From Bin5 sp009843665 (GTDB lineage Bacteria > Chloroflexota > Anaerolineae > Caldilineales > Caldilineaceae): DNA of 64,000 bases. The stretch lies in assembly GCA_965220285.1 (NCBI GenBank), contig OZ244818.1, positions 4,402,001 to 4,466,000 of the forward strand. The letters are read 5' to 3'. The notes beneath the pieces are model-generated. The model made no database searches. It saw only the letters and a list, made by a program, of their open reading frames with translations, and was not told the DNA's origin. The translations under genes and the position numbers were made by a program. Every line of letters begins with the position of its first letter. Positions within the stretch are counted from its first letter, which is position 1. Shown here piece after piece: positions 1 through 8,410 of the stretch.

Positions 1-702
1 GCCAAGTCGGTGGATACCGACCATCACCGTCTGCAACCCCGTGCCCGAGGCGGCGACGATTCCAATCCTGCCCTTGCGCACCCGGTTCGCGAAACCGAGA
101 CCGATTCCATCTATGCGCGCCGTGCCGCAGTCAGGCCCCATCATCAGCCGGCCCTTGTTCGCAGCTCTCTCCTTAAGCGAAATCTCGTCCCCAAGGCTGA
201 CATTGTCGCTGTAGAGAAAGACGTTCTTTCCCAGGCTAAGGGCCTCGCGCGCAACGGCAGCCGCGTAGCGGCCTGGAACTGAAACCAGAATCCACTCCGC
301 CTCCGGAATCATACGAGTAGCCGAAGAAAGGCTTTTAGGTTGGTATGCGTCGGTCTGCTGCGGTCTGCGCACAGCCAGAAGATCATCAACGCGCGCCAGA
401 GCTGAACGGCCGGCCTTTTCCGATACCGCCTTGACAACCAGAATAAGGTCCTCTGGGGCGGCACCTTGGATCTCCTCAGACAATAGGCCGCTCTGCCCAA
501 GCAGCTCCTTGTTGGCCGCAGTGCCCATGACGACACCGGCGTCCATGACTCCTGGCAACTCGGTCAAGGCGCGCTGAAGCAGCATCAGCACGACGGAGTC
601 ATAGTAGGAGCCGGCTCGGATTTCGGCCAATGTTGCGGAAGGGCTCGCTATCGCCGTGTCGTCCGGGACCGAAGGGTCTTCCACAGTAGCACTCCAATGC
701 AC
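1..702 (-). CDS. FdrA-like acyl-CoA synthetase family protein (3' end beyond window)
   Basis: Reading the minus strand from about 702 to base 1 gives an open frame that is cut at the window edge. The N-terminal part (AGSYYDSVVLMLLQRALTEL, then GVVMGTAANKELL) matches the start of FdrA proteins. The middle carries LMMGPDCGTA and then GIVAASGTG, the CoA-binding Rossmann signature related to succinyl-CoA synthetase alpha. FdrA proteins are linked to CoA-ester and carbamoyl-transfer reactions in purine or allantoin catabolism, but the substrate is unknown here. No ATG lies at the 5' end. GTG at 702 is the first usable start after an in-frame stop near 750, GTG at 684 is another, and neither has a good Shine-Dalgarno. 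Family is fairly certain; the start is not. Confidence 0.78.
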   Translation of the reverse strand, partial: MHWSATVEDPSVPDDTAIASPSATLAEIRAGSYYDSVVLMLLQRALTELPGVMDAGVVMGTAANKELLGQSGLLSEEIQGAAPEDLILVVKAVSEKAGRSALARVDDLLAVRRPQQTDAYQPKSLSSATRMIPEAEWILVSVPGRYAAAVAREALSLGKNVFLYSDNVSLGDEISLKERAANKGRLMMGPDCGTARIDGIGLGFANRVRKGRIGIVAASGTGLQTVMVGIHRLG

Positions 703-819
703 TGGGTCGGCCGCTAAGATGTCTCTTCCTACTTACTGGGGCCTATCGTTTCAGATACGAGAGGATTCCGCGGGCATTCTACCAGTCTATCGGGAGTTGG
801 GCCAAAGATGGCAGGGGAC

Positions 820-1500
820 TCACTCGGTGGATTCCGATTGCTCCGTTTCTCGATTCGCCTCCGCAAGGTTTTCAGCATCAACATCCTTGATAACCGCCGC
901 GATGTCGCCGCCAGCGTTCGTCGAACCTGCGGACAGTGCCTCGAGTAGGCTTCCGTCATCCGACAGTGAGGGCAAAGGCCTGGGTGGCGAGGGGCGTCCG
1001 TTGCTGGGCTGAAGACTCAACTGCCAGTAACCCACGTCGTGCCACGCCCCCATCTTGTAGCCCACCCGACTAAAGATCCCCACGCTCGTGAAGCCAAAGG
1101 ACTCGTGAAAGCCCACGCTGGCCTCGTTAGGCAGCGTGATTCCGGCGAAAGCGCGCACGAAGCCCTGCAAGCGCAGGATAGCAAAGAGCGCTTCGTACAG
1201 TGCCCGACCCACGCCAATTCGTCTGGCTCGCGCATGGACATAGACCGAGACATTGACCGACCACTGGTAAGCGGCCCGCTCACTGTGCCCGCCGGCATAG
1301 GCATAGCCCAGCAGACTCTCCTGAGCCGTGCAAACAAGCCAGGGGTAGCGGGTCATTGTCTTCCCTACCCGAGCGCCAATCTCTTCTTCAGACGGCGGCA
1401 CAATCTCGAAAGAAATTGGCGTTTCGCGTACAACCGGCGCATAGATCGCCCGTATGCCTGCCGCGTCCTGCTGCGTTGCCAGTCTGAGGTGGGTACCCAT
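820..1500 (-). CDS. GNAT N-acetyltransferase, phosphinothricin acetyltransferase-like
   Basis: The N-terminal 160 residues form one GNAT domain: LRLATQQDAAGIRAIY at the start, VYVHARARRIGVGRALYEAL for the acetyl-CoA loop (R/Q-x-x-G-x-G/A type) and GFHESFGFTSVGIFSRVGYK as the conserved end of pat/YncA-type enzymes. Such enzymes acetylate the amino group of phosphinothricin, methionine sulfone or similar molecules. The ATG at 1500 is preferred because the upstream candidates at 1545 and 1578 (TTG) lie next to or inside the transcription terminator of the preceding RRM gene. After the domain there are about 65 residues rich in Pro, Ser, Glu and Ala that match nothing I recognise, making the protein longer than the usual 170-180 residues. 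Confidence 0.85.
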   Translation of the reverse strand: MGTHLRLATQQDAAGIRAIYAPVVRETPISFEIVPPSEEEIGARVGKTMTRYPWLVCTAQESLLGYAYAGGHSERAAYQWSVNVSVYVHARARRIGVGRALYEALFAILRLQGFVRAFAGITLPNEASVGFHESFGFTSVGIFSRVGYKMGAWHDVGYWQLSLQPSNGRPSPPRPLPSLSDDGSLLEALSAGSTNAGGDIAAVIKDVDAENLAEANRETEQSESTE

Positions 1501-1557
1501 GTACACTGTTCCACTGCGCGGGCGTACTGAATCGCCCGTTTCCATTTGAAACAGAAA

Positions 1558-1586
1558 GCCGCCTCCAGGTAACGACAAGAGGCGGC
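1558..1586 (-). terminator. Rho-independent terminator of the RRM gene
   Basis: GCCGCCTC (1558-1565) pairs with GAGGCGGC (1579-1586) around a 13-nt loop. On the minus strand the stem is followed by TTTCTGTTTC. It lies 40 bp past the stop of the RRM gene, and it helps decide the start of the acetyltransferase gene downstream. Confidence 0.6.
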
Positions 1587-1625
1587 GAATCCGCTATGGA
1601 TAGAGGAATGACTTTGGGCTGGTGA

Positions 1626-1925
1626 CTACCACCGACCGCTGCCGCGGTCTCGATACCCTCCACCCTGACCACCGCGGTCCTCCCGCGGCCGGGCCTCATT
1701 TACCCGCAGCGTGCGCCCACCCATCTCCTGGTCGTTCAGAGCCTCGATCGCTGCTTCAGCCGCATCGTCCTCCATCTCAACGAAACAAAATCCACGAAAT
1801 CGACCGGTTTCCCTGTCGGTGATCATTGCCACGCTGATGATCTCTCCGTGCTGGGAAAACAGATCCCGGACCTCCTCCTCGGTCGCCGAGTAGGGCAAAT
1901 TGCCCACATAAATACGCTTGGTCAT
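1626..1925 (-). CDS. RNA-binding protein with one RRM domain
   Basis: This 99-residue protein is a single RNA recognition motif with a short Gly/Arg tail. RNP2 is IYVGNL (residues 5-10) and RNP1 is RGFCFVEM (44-51), both with the aromatic residues that stack on RNA bases. The tail (about 80-99) contains GGQGGGYRDRG. The architecture matches cyanobacterial Rbp and other bacterial RRM proteins, often cold-induced RNA chaperones acting on mRNA in the cytoplasm; a cold role is known for the family and only inferred here. The gene stands alone, with a long non-coding gap upstream and a terminator downstream. Confidence 0.93.
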   Translation of the reverse strand: MTKRIYVGNLPYSATEEEVRDLFSQHGEIISVAMITDRETGRFRGFCFVEMEDDAAEAAIEALNDQEMGGRTLRVNEARPREDRGGQGGGYRDRGSGRW

Positions 1926-2863
1926 TTGACTTGCTCCCTGACCCGTGCTCCACCCGCATGCGTACCGCGTAACCGTCCCGGTCTATTTTGAAGTCTGGAG
2001 ATCTTTGGGGGCGAAATTAATCAGTTCACGTCTCGATCCTCTCCACGAATTCAAACTTTCGTTTTCGATCTGCGGCAATGGCGCGTTAAAGTGGTGTCCT
2101 GTATCCGATAGCACCTAGTATGCCTCTTTTGTAACGTTCTGTCCACCACTCCAAAAGCAAGGGTGCATCCCAAAATGGGGGTGAACAGTCGCATACCTCT
2201 GGAGGCACCCAAGCCATGGTCGGTTCCCAATCCAGTTTCCGCCAGAATTAGCCCCGCCTCTAACCACTGACCACTGCAGTTCCGGGCGGTCGGGCCTATT
2301 CGGCCCTCCCTTGTGCGGGGGCTCCGCCCCCGCAACGCCCCCGGCCAACAACATGCCTTGCCTACCTGGTGTCGATATTCGTAACAGGTGCCAAGTCGAA
2401 GGTGTCTGGCCAGACCACGTCCCGCCAGTCCCATCAGGTCCCCGTAGGTGCCGGTCTTGTGCCTGCCCTCGCACCCTCCCCAACTGACGGACGCCGCCGT
2501 ACGGCCAGGCCTGGCGCCTGCACTGCGTATCGCCCAAAGACGGTAAACAACGCCAGCCACCGCTGGCACTGATTCACCGCCAGGCTATTCCAACCCCACA
2601 TCTGGGATGCACCCAAAAGCAACCTGATTTCATGCAATAGCTGCTTCGCCCGCGTCCCGTACTGCTTGTGTCGCGATCGTATTTATTCTGTCGCCAGGAT
2701 GGGTATGAATTTTATTTGGATCTGACCGATCTGCAGTGGTAAAATTGCCCTGTTTGCGGACTTCTGAGGGTGGACGAAGCCTGTCGGCAGTGCGGAGTGT
2801 CGCGCCTGCCTCGCTCCTCCGTGCAGAAGTGCGATGGGAGTGGCAAAGGTTCTGCCTACCCGG
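1926..2863. other. Non-coding gap of about 0.94 kb
   Basis: No convincing gene on either strand. It contains one copy of the 59-nt hairpin repeat (2284-2342), followed by sequence (2384-2480) that resembles the flank of the copy near 60.7 kb. The minus ORFs here (2051-2569, 2115-2537) run straight through the palindromes and have no recognisable domains. Confidence 0.6.
2284..2342. repeat. Structured intergenic repeat, family A, copy 1
   Basis: This 59-nt core is identical to 14356-14414. It holds a small palindrome GGGCC-tattc-GGCCC and a strong hairpin, TGCGGGGGC-tcc-GCCCCCGCA. Both copies are preceded by ACTGCAGTT. The element looks REP- or MITE-like; I see no transposase. Confidence 0.85.
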
Positions 2864-3805
2864 TCAAGAGAGGAGAAAGCCTTCAGGATCTGTTGGAGCC
2901 TGCCAACCCTGACCGGACAGGAACTGGCGGTCCTCCAGGGTCAACTGCCCGGATTCAGTTGCCCGTAACAATAAGTCAGGACGCCTCTTGAGCGTCCGCA
3001 AAAGGGACTGTTCACGGCGCCACCGTTCAACCCTGGCGTGATGTCCGCTGGCCAGAACTTCTGGAACTGTCTCTCCTCGAAACGCATTGGGCCGGGTATA
3101 CTGAGGCCCTTCAAGGAGGCCTGATAATCCGTCCGAAAAGCTGTCATTGTATGCGCCAGACTCATCACCTAGCACGCCGGGCAGCGTTCTCGTCACCGCA
3201 TCGATGATCGCCATCGCCGCGATTTCGCCTCCGCTGAGCACAAAGTCGCCAATGCTGAGTTCATCTGTAATCAATTGGGTACGTATCCGCTCGTCGACGC
3301 CTTCATACCGTCCACACACAAGCGCCACACGCCCCTGCGTGCTGAGCTGAGCGGCAACCTCTTGATTGAACCGGCGGCCCTGAGGTGTCAACAGGATTAT
3401 CGGGATGGCCTGGCGCAAGACGGTCGGAGCGTCCGGATTCCAGGGAGGCAAATGGCAACGGGCCGATTCTTCTGGCAACCGCCAGCCGGGGGGCCGGCCC
3501 AGAACGGACTCGACCGCACGAAATACCGGCTCAGGCCGCATCACCATGCCGCCGCCGCCGCCATAGGGGTATCCGTCACAAGTGTGATGTCTGTCTGTAG
3601 CGTAGTCTCGAATATCGTGGAGCGTTACTTGAAGAATGCCTTTTTCCTGTGCTCGTGCCAGTATGCTCTCTGAGAGGGCCCCCATAAACATCGGCGGAAA
3701 CAGTGTGAATACGTCGAAGTGGATGGTGCGAGGAGCCTCCACTTGATTACAGGCCTTATCGGATTCGTCATCCGCTCGTTGCTCCAGAATATCACTCTGG
3801 GCCAT
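2864..3805 (-). CDS. trmD: tRNA (guanine-N1)-methyltransferase TrmD
   Basis: TrmD methylates N1 of G37 next to the anticodon of tRNAs reading CNN codons, using S-adenosylmethionine, and prevents +1 frameshifts. The SPOUT trefoil-knot motifs are present: FDVFTLFPPMF after a 27-residue N-terminal extension, YPYGGGGGMVMRPEP, LTPQGRRFNQ, LVCGRYEGVDER, and SIGDFVLSGGE followed by DAVTRTLPGVLG. At 313 residues it is longer than the usual 230-260, with extra sequence at both ends. It is not in the common rpsP-rimM-trmD-rplS order. The start (ATG, 3805) faces the divergent M23 peptidase gene. Confidence 0.95.
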   Translation of the reverse strand: MAQSDILEQRADDESDKACNQVEAPRTIHFDVFTLFPPMFMGALSESILARAQEKGILQVTLHDIRDYATDRHHTCDGYPYGGGGGMVMRPEPVFRAVESVLGRPPGWRLPEESARCHLPPWNPDAPTVLRQAIPIILLTPQGRRFNQEVAAQLSTQGRVALVCGRYEGVDERIRTQLITDELSIGDFVLSGGEIAAMAIIDAVTRTLPGVLGDESGAYNDSFSDGLSGLLEGPQYTRPNAFRGETVPEVLASGHHARVERWRREQSLLRTLKRRPDLLLRATESGQLTLEDRQFLSGQGWQAPTDPEGFLLS

Positions 3806-3829
3806 GATTTCCTCTTGACGGCCTTGGGG

Positions 3830-5551
3830 ATGGCCTATTTCCGGCGGCTCGCGGATTCAATGGTGGAGAGCAGTTTCCATCGCCCCAGACCGAACCGGTT
3901 GAAGCAGCTTCTGCGACGAATTCGCACCTCCATTGTAGCACAACCGCAAGACCGGCAGACAGGGGAAGCTCCTGTCGCCGGCACTTGGCTGGGACGCATG
4001 CGGCGTCGGCGTTCACCACTCCGTTCCCAGTTTACAATCGCCCTGACAGTTGTTCTCGTCGGCTGCCTCTATTTGCCCCGCCGCCTCGTCGCCCCGGTCG
4101 CTTCACAAGGGCTTAGACCCGTTCCCGTGCCCGTGCCGGCTCCTACCTCTGCACTGGCACTCTCAACCACAGGAACGCAGTTACAGCACACGCAGCCCGG
4201 GGACACTGCCAGTTCGACACGTGTCGCCCAACTGATTCCCGTTTCCGTTTCACAACCGTTGAATCGGCCTACGGTTGAGCATGCTCCGATTGCACCTGCC
4301 ATCGCGCAGAGTGAAGAAACTGGCAGTAACGAGATCAAGACTGACGAGTCGACCCAGGGAGCCCCTTTGGCAAACACGACTGCCCATTTGGATCAGCCCG
4401 CCAACATCGATCCCATCTACCGCTACGATCCGGAGGCCCTTTCCCAGTTGGATTTGGAAAGCTTGCTGCTCCAGGAACCATACAGGGACGAGCTGAATCC
4501 CACGTTCCGCGACGAGTTCGTCTCCAGGCCCCCTATGTCCGGCTTGAGCGTTCTACGCCCTGTCGCATTAAGTACCCCCGTGCCGTCCCGTAGCGCGGCG
4601 CCGCGTTTTGCCTCCCGGCCGCCTATGGGCGGACTGAACCTCCTGCGCGAGGAGATCAATAAAGCGCGAACTTCTCTCTCGATTCAAGTCGAGGTGGGAA
4701 CCGATACCGGCCTTGGCCCCCGTACTCCCAGCGGCCCGGGCAGCCTCTGGCCGACCTTCGAACCACCAAGCCTCATCAGCGGGGAACACTTCTGGCTCGA
4801 ACCGCCATTTCCAGGGGGCTTCAATCAACTCTACAGCCCAGGCTACCAGTTCGGCAGCACCGGCGGCGGCCGCTACAGAATCCATCATGGTGTCGACATT
4901 GGGAATCCGGTCGGCACGCCTGTACTCGCCACCGCCTCCGGAGAGGTGATCCATGCCGGGCCGGACAATCCCAAGCTGCTCGGCCCCTACAATGATTTCT
5001 ACGGGAATTCGGTTGTCATTCGCCTTGACCGAAAGCTCAATACCTCCCGCGGAGAGGAGGACGTCTTTGTCCTTTACGGCCATCTGGTCAGCGTGGAAGT
5101 CCAGGAAGGTCAATGGGTGGGAACAGGTGACTATTTGGGCGGCGTAGGTATGACCGGCATTGCCATTGGACCCCACCTGCACTTGGAGGTTCGAATCGGC
5201 CAGAACAGTTACCTGCATACGGTAAACCCTGCCCTGTGGATGCGCCCCGCGTCTTTTACCGGTACCGTGGCAGTACGACTGCTTTCAGCGACGGGCCGCA
5301 CCTGGCCTGGCGTTCAACTCTCTCTCTACCGCTATGAAGAGACCGGCGTCAGCTGGTATCGCATCATCGAAACCTATCCGGAAAAGGAGAGCATCGGCCC
5401 CGACCCGTCCTGGGGCGAAAACGGCGCCCTGAGCCATATCCCCGTCGGCACCTATCTCTTGACTGGAACTGTCAATGGTGAAGAGGTCAGGCAGGAGATC
5501 ACTGTAAGCGATGGTCAGACGACCTTTGTGGAATTGCGCACACAGCAGTAG
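3830..5551 (+). CDS. M23-family (LytM) peptidoglycan endopeptidase, membrane-anchored
   Basis: The C-terminal half carries a LytM/M23 metallopeptidase domain: HHGVDIGNPVG (H352, H353, D356 from this start), YGNSVVIRLD and IGPHLHLEVR (H449, H451), i.e. the HxxxD and HxH zinc ligands. M23 enzymes cut cross-bridges or stem peptides in peptidoglycan outside the membrane. A hydrophobic segment (about residues 63-80) should act as signal anchor, followed by a Pro/Ser/Thr-rich spacer and two copies of an RPPMxGL motif. A further domain of about 110 residues follows the peptidase. The frame is open from 3719, which would overlap trmD. ATG at 3830 avoids that; ATG at 3998 would place the signal right at the N-terminus and is a serious alternative. 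Confidence 0.88.
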   Translation: MAYFRRLADSMVESSFHRPRPNRLKQLLRRIRTSIVAQPQDRQTGEAPVAGTWLGRMRRRRSPLRSQFTIALTVVLVGCLYLPRRLVAPVASQGLRPVPVPVPAPTSALALSTTGTQLQHTQPGDTASSTRVAQLIPVSVSQPLNRPTVEHAPIAPAIAQSEETGSNEIKTDESTQGAPLANTTAHLDQPANIDPIYRYDPEALSQLDLESLLLQEPYRDELNPTFRDEFVSRPPMSGLSVLRPVALSTPVPSRSAAPRFASRPPMGGLNLLREEINKARTSLSIQVEVGTDTGLGPRTPSGPGSLWPTFEPPSLISGEHFWLEPPFPGGFNQLYSPGYQFGSTGGGRYRIHHGVDIGNPVGTPVLATASGEVIHAGPDNPKLLGPYNDFYGNSVVIRLDRKLNTSRGEEDVFVLYGHLVSVEVQEGQWVGTGDYLGGVGMTGIAIGPHLHLEVRIGQNSYLHTVNPALWMRPASFTGTVAVRLLSATGRTWPGVQLSLYRYEETGVSWYRIIETYPEKESIGPDPSWGENGALSHIPVGTYLLTGTVNGEEVRQEITVSDGQTTFVELRTQQ

Positions 5552-5757
5552 ACTTGCCTCTGCAATTCAGACCTCGGTTGAGATAGCCCCGTCGAGCCGT
5601 TTTTCCAACCGCAAACGGAATCACCTTACTCCGACTGAGCCTTCTACAACGCTTCCGTTTACATGGTAGGAATCCGATCAGGTCGGAACGGCGTCGCTGG
5701 CACAGGAAGCCCATATGCTGCGCGGCAGCTCTGGGCTCACCTCAAACTGGATCTCTG

Positions 5758-7572
5758 ATGGAATTCGCCAAGACTCTCTTTAGTTTTACCCTCCCCTATC
5801 GTAAGCCGTTGATTGCAACGGTTGTCAGCATGGTCTTACTGGTAGGGGTGCAGCTATTTGCACCCTGGTTTATCCGCGAACTGATCGCGACCGTGCGCAC
5901 CGGCAACTCAGACGCCCTCTCCTACAGTCTCATAGGTCGTCTCGCCCTCCTTGCCTTGGCCATCTACGCTGCCAGGGCCGGGCTGGAGTTCCTGCGCAGC
6001 TACATGGCACATGTGGCCGGATGGGGCGTCGTTGCCGATGTAAGGGTCGCGATTTACAGACATCTGCAGCGGCTGTCTCTCCACTACTATGAAGACAAAC
6101 AGACCGGCCAGTTGATGTCACGCGTCGTCAACGACTCTGATCTGCTGGAAAAGCTGATCGCCCATGCCGTCCCCGACGTGCTCGTTAATGTGCTCACCCT
6201 TGTAGGCGTCAGTACCATGCTGCTCATTATGAACGCACAGCTGACGCTACTGACACTGGTTCCTATACCGCTGATAGTCCTGGCAATGCGAGGCTTTGCC
6301 AAGTACGTGCGCCCAGCCTTTCGCGAGCGCCAGGCTGAGTTGGGTGAACTCAACGCAATCCTGCAGGACAACCTTTCCGGCATTCGCGAGATTAAAACCT
6401 TCACCCGTGAAAGGATGGAGTCAGAGCGAATCGGTGTCCGCATCGATAACTACAAACGCTCCCTCCTGCACGCGCTCAGGTTGCTGGCCACTTTTGAGCC
6501 GTTCGTTCACTTCGCATCGGCCCTCGGTGTCGTTGTCGTAATCTATTTCGGCGGCAGACTGGCCCTGGGCGGCGAACTGCCGATCGAGGACCTCGTCGCC
6601 TTCTTCCTCTACCTGGAACTGTTCTACCAGCCGGTGCGCCATCTGAGCCATGCATGGGAGGCAATCCAGGAGGCACTGGCCGGAGCGGAGCGTGTTAGCG
6701 AGTTGCTCCATGAGGAGCCGGACATTGTTGACCGGCTTGGCGCTCTGGAATACCCAGGGCGGGCCCAGGGCAACATTCTCTTCGAGAACGTCAGCTTCTC
6801 CTACCTGACCGACCGACCCATTCTACGCAACATTGATCTGGAGATTCCCGCCGGGTCCGTGGCCGCTCTGGTTGGACCGACCGGCGTGGGCAAGAGTACA
6901 CTGGCAAGCCTCGTCCCCCGCTTTTACGACGTGAACGAAGGCCGGATTTCGCTGGACGGGCATGACATCCGCGACCTGACGATGGAGAGTCTGCGTAGGC
7001 AGATCAGCATCGTCCTGCAGGACGTCTTCCTATTCCACGGCTCAGTACGTGACAATATCCTCTTTGGAAGGCCGGGCGCAAGTGACGAGGAGATGGAGGA
7101 GGCGGCGCGCGTCGCCAACGCAGTTGAGTTTATCGACAAGCTGCCGGATGGTTACGATACCTTGATCGGCGAAAGGGGCGTGAAGCTGTCAGGCGGCCAG
7201 AAACAACGCCTGGCCATCGCCCGCGCCATTCTCAAGGACGCGCCGATTCTGATCCTGGACGAGGCTACTTCCTCGGTGGACACCGAGACCGAGCAGCTGA
7301 TTCAGCAGGCCCTGGAACGGCTGATGGCCGGTCGAACCACATTGATGATCGCCCACCGCCTTTCCACGATTCGCAACGCCGACAAAATTGTTGTGCTACA
7401 GAATGAGGGGATCGCCGAACAGGGAAACCACGACGAACTGATGGCGGTAGACGGTATCTACCGCCATCTCAATCTTGTACAGTCGCGCCTGAACGCGGAG
7501 GAGCAGGAGCCGGCAGTCGAACAACAGTTGGAATGGACCTCCTCTGTCCGCCCCCTACCCGTCACCGTCTGA
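5758..7572 (+). CDS. ABC transporter, fused permease-ATPase (exporter half-transporter)
   Basis: A 604-residue type IV ABC exporter half: six membrane segments in the first 310 residues, then a nucleotide-binding domain with Walker A GPTGVGKST (373-381, Lys379), signature LSGGQ (477-481), Walker B ILILDEAT (D501, E502) and the switch His in IAHRLSTI. Such proteins work as dimers exporting lipids, peptides or drugs (MsbA/LmrA/BmrA type); the substrate cannot be read here. It appears to be a single gene without a partner half, so a homodimer is likely. Its end overlaps the convergent hydrolase gene by 18 bp. Confidence 0.95.
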   Translation: MEFAKTLFSFTLPYRKPLIATVVSMVLLVGVQLFAPWFIRELIATVRTGNSDALSYSLIGRLALLALAIYAARAGLEFLRSYMAHVAGWGVVADVRVAIYRHLQRLSLHYYEDKQTGQLMSRVVNDSDLLEKLIAHAVPDVLVNVLTLVGVSTMLLIMNAQLTLLTLVPIPLIVLAMRGFAKYVRPAFRERQAELGELNAILQDNLSGIREIKTFTRERMESERIGVRIDNYKRSLLHALRLLATFEPFVHFASALGVVVVIYFGGRLALGGELPIEDLVAFFLYLELFYQPVRHLSHAWEAIQEALAGAERVSELLHEEPDIVDRLGALEYPGRAQGNILFENVSFSYLTDRPILRNIDLEIPAGSVAALVGPTGVGKSTLASLVPRFYDVNEGRISLDGHDIRDLTMESLRRQISIVLQDVFLFHGSVRDNILFGRPGASDEEMEEAARVANAVEFIDKLPDGYDTLIGERGVKLSGGQKQRLAIARAILKDAPILILDEATSSVDTETEQLIQQALERLMAGRTTLMIAHRLSTIRNADKIVVLQNEGIAEQGNHDELMAVDGIYRHLNLVQSRLNAEEQEPAVEQQLEWTSSVRPLPVTV

Positions 7573-8403
7573 GTCGAGCAGACGGCGCAGATTCTCACCC
7601 ATGATCAGTGCCTGATCCGCATCCCCAATGAAGCTGCAATGGCTTCGGAAGCATTCGATCGCCTGGGGATAGGTCATGTTGCGCAAACAGACGGGATAGT
7701 CGGAGCCCCAATACAGCCGCTCGGGACCAAACGTGTCGTAAAGAGGTTGCACGATTTCCCGGATCGAGTCCGCGTAAGGGAAGTCCCAGAACCCCTGCTT
7801 TGTCGAATAGTAGAACCCGGAAACCTTGATACCCATGTTGGCATAGCGCGCTGAGGCCAGAACCTGATCCAGCCTCTCCTTCTCACCCACCCGCGGGTGC
7901 CCCAAATGGTGGACAAAAATGGTCAACTGCGGAAAACGCTCCGCGACCCTGTGGAGCGCAGCGTGATGATGCGGCGAGCAGGCAATACTGGCAATCAGGC
8001 CCAGCTCAGCTGCCGTTCCAAAAAACGCCAGCCCGTCCTCACCGTACAGCCAGCTGCCGTCGTCATCCGGCTTCATGTAATGCGTGAAAGCCTGCAGCGA
8101 CCACCGCTCAGCAGCCTGCCGTAACCGGTCGGCCGCACCAGGCGTGTGGTAGGTCTCCGACCAACTGCAATCTACGTCCGCCACCTGACGAATTCGCCCG
8201 GAATATAAGCTGCTCATCCGGGCGATATAGTCATTGTTGTGCGGATTGTGCTCGATCGCGGCACAGACCAGGAAGGCCTGGTCCACGCCGTTCAGGTCCA
8301 TCTCGTTCAGTAGCTGCTCAAAGCGCCCCTTGCCGTGAAAGTCCGGCACCGGCGGCTCGTACGGCCAGCGTTCCCAGGCGTGGCAATGACTGTCGATAAT
8401 CAT
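7555..8403 (-). CDS. Amidohydrolase-superfamily TIM-barrel hydrolase (PDC-hydrolase/lactonase-like)
   Basis: It begins MIIDSHCHAWER, giving the HxH metal motif (H6, H8) of the amidohydrolase_2 family, and continues with a His-rich barrel: GLIASIACSPHHHAAL, FPQLTIFVHHLGHPR, MGIKVSGFYY, and YWGSDYPVC with the catalytic Asp. Relatives hydrolyse lactones such as 2-pyrone-4,6-dicarboxylate or fuconolactone, or decarboxylate aromatic acids. ATG 8403 fits the motif position and leaves 7 bp to the upstream dioxygenase stop; the longer frame from 8427 would overlap it. It is the third gene of a probable minus-strand operon with PhyH and an enolase-family dehydratase, which suggests a sugar-acid or lactone pathway. 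Confidence 0.87.
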   Translation of the reverse strand: MIIDSHCHAWERWPYEPPVPDFHGKGRFEQLLNEMDLNGVDQAFLVCAAIEHNPHNNDYIARMSSLYSGRIRQVADVDCSWSETYHTPGAADRLRQAAERWSLQAFTHYMKPDDDGSWLYGEDGLAFFGTAAELGLIASIACSPHHHAALHRVAERFPQLTIFVHHLGHPRVGEKERLDQVLASARYANMGIKVSGFYYSTKQGFWDFPYADSIREIVQPLYDTFGPERLYWGSDYPVCLRNMTYPQAIECFRSHCSFIGDADQALIMGENLRRLLDSDGDG

Positions 8404-8410
8404 GAATTGC

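Noticed and set aside
2051..2569. Minus-strand ORFs in the gap after the RRM gene
   Set aside because: They read through the palindromic repeat and contain its low-complexity translation; no ribosome site.
3719..3829. Upstream extension of the M23 peptidase into trmD
   Set aside because: It would overlap the 5' end of trmD on the opposite strand; later ATG codons keep the signal anchor.
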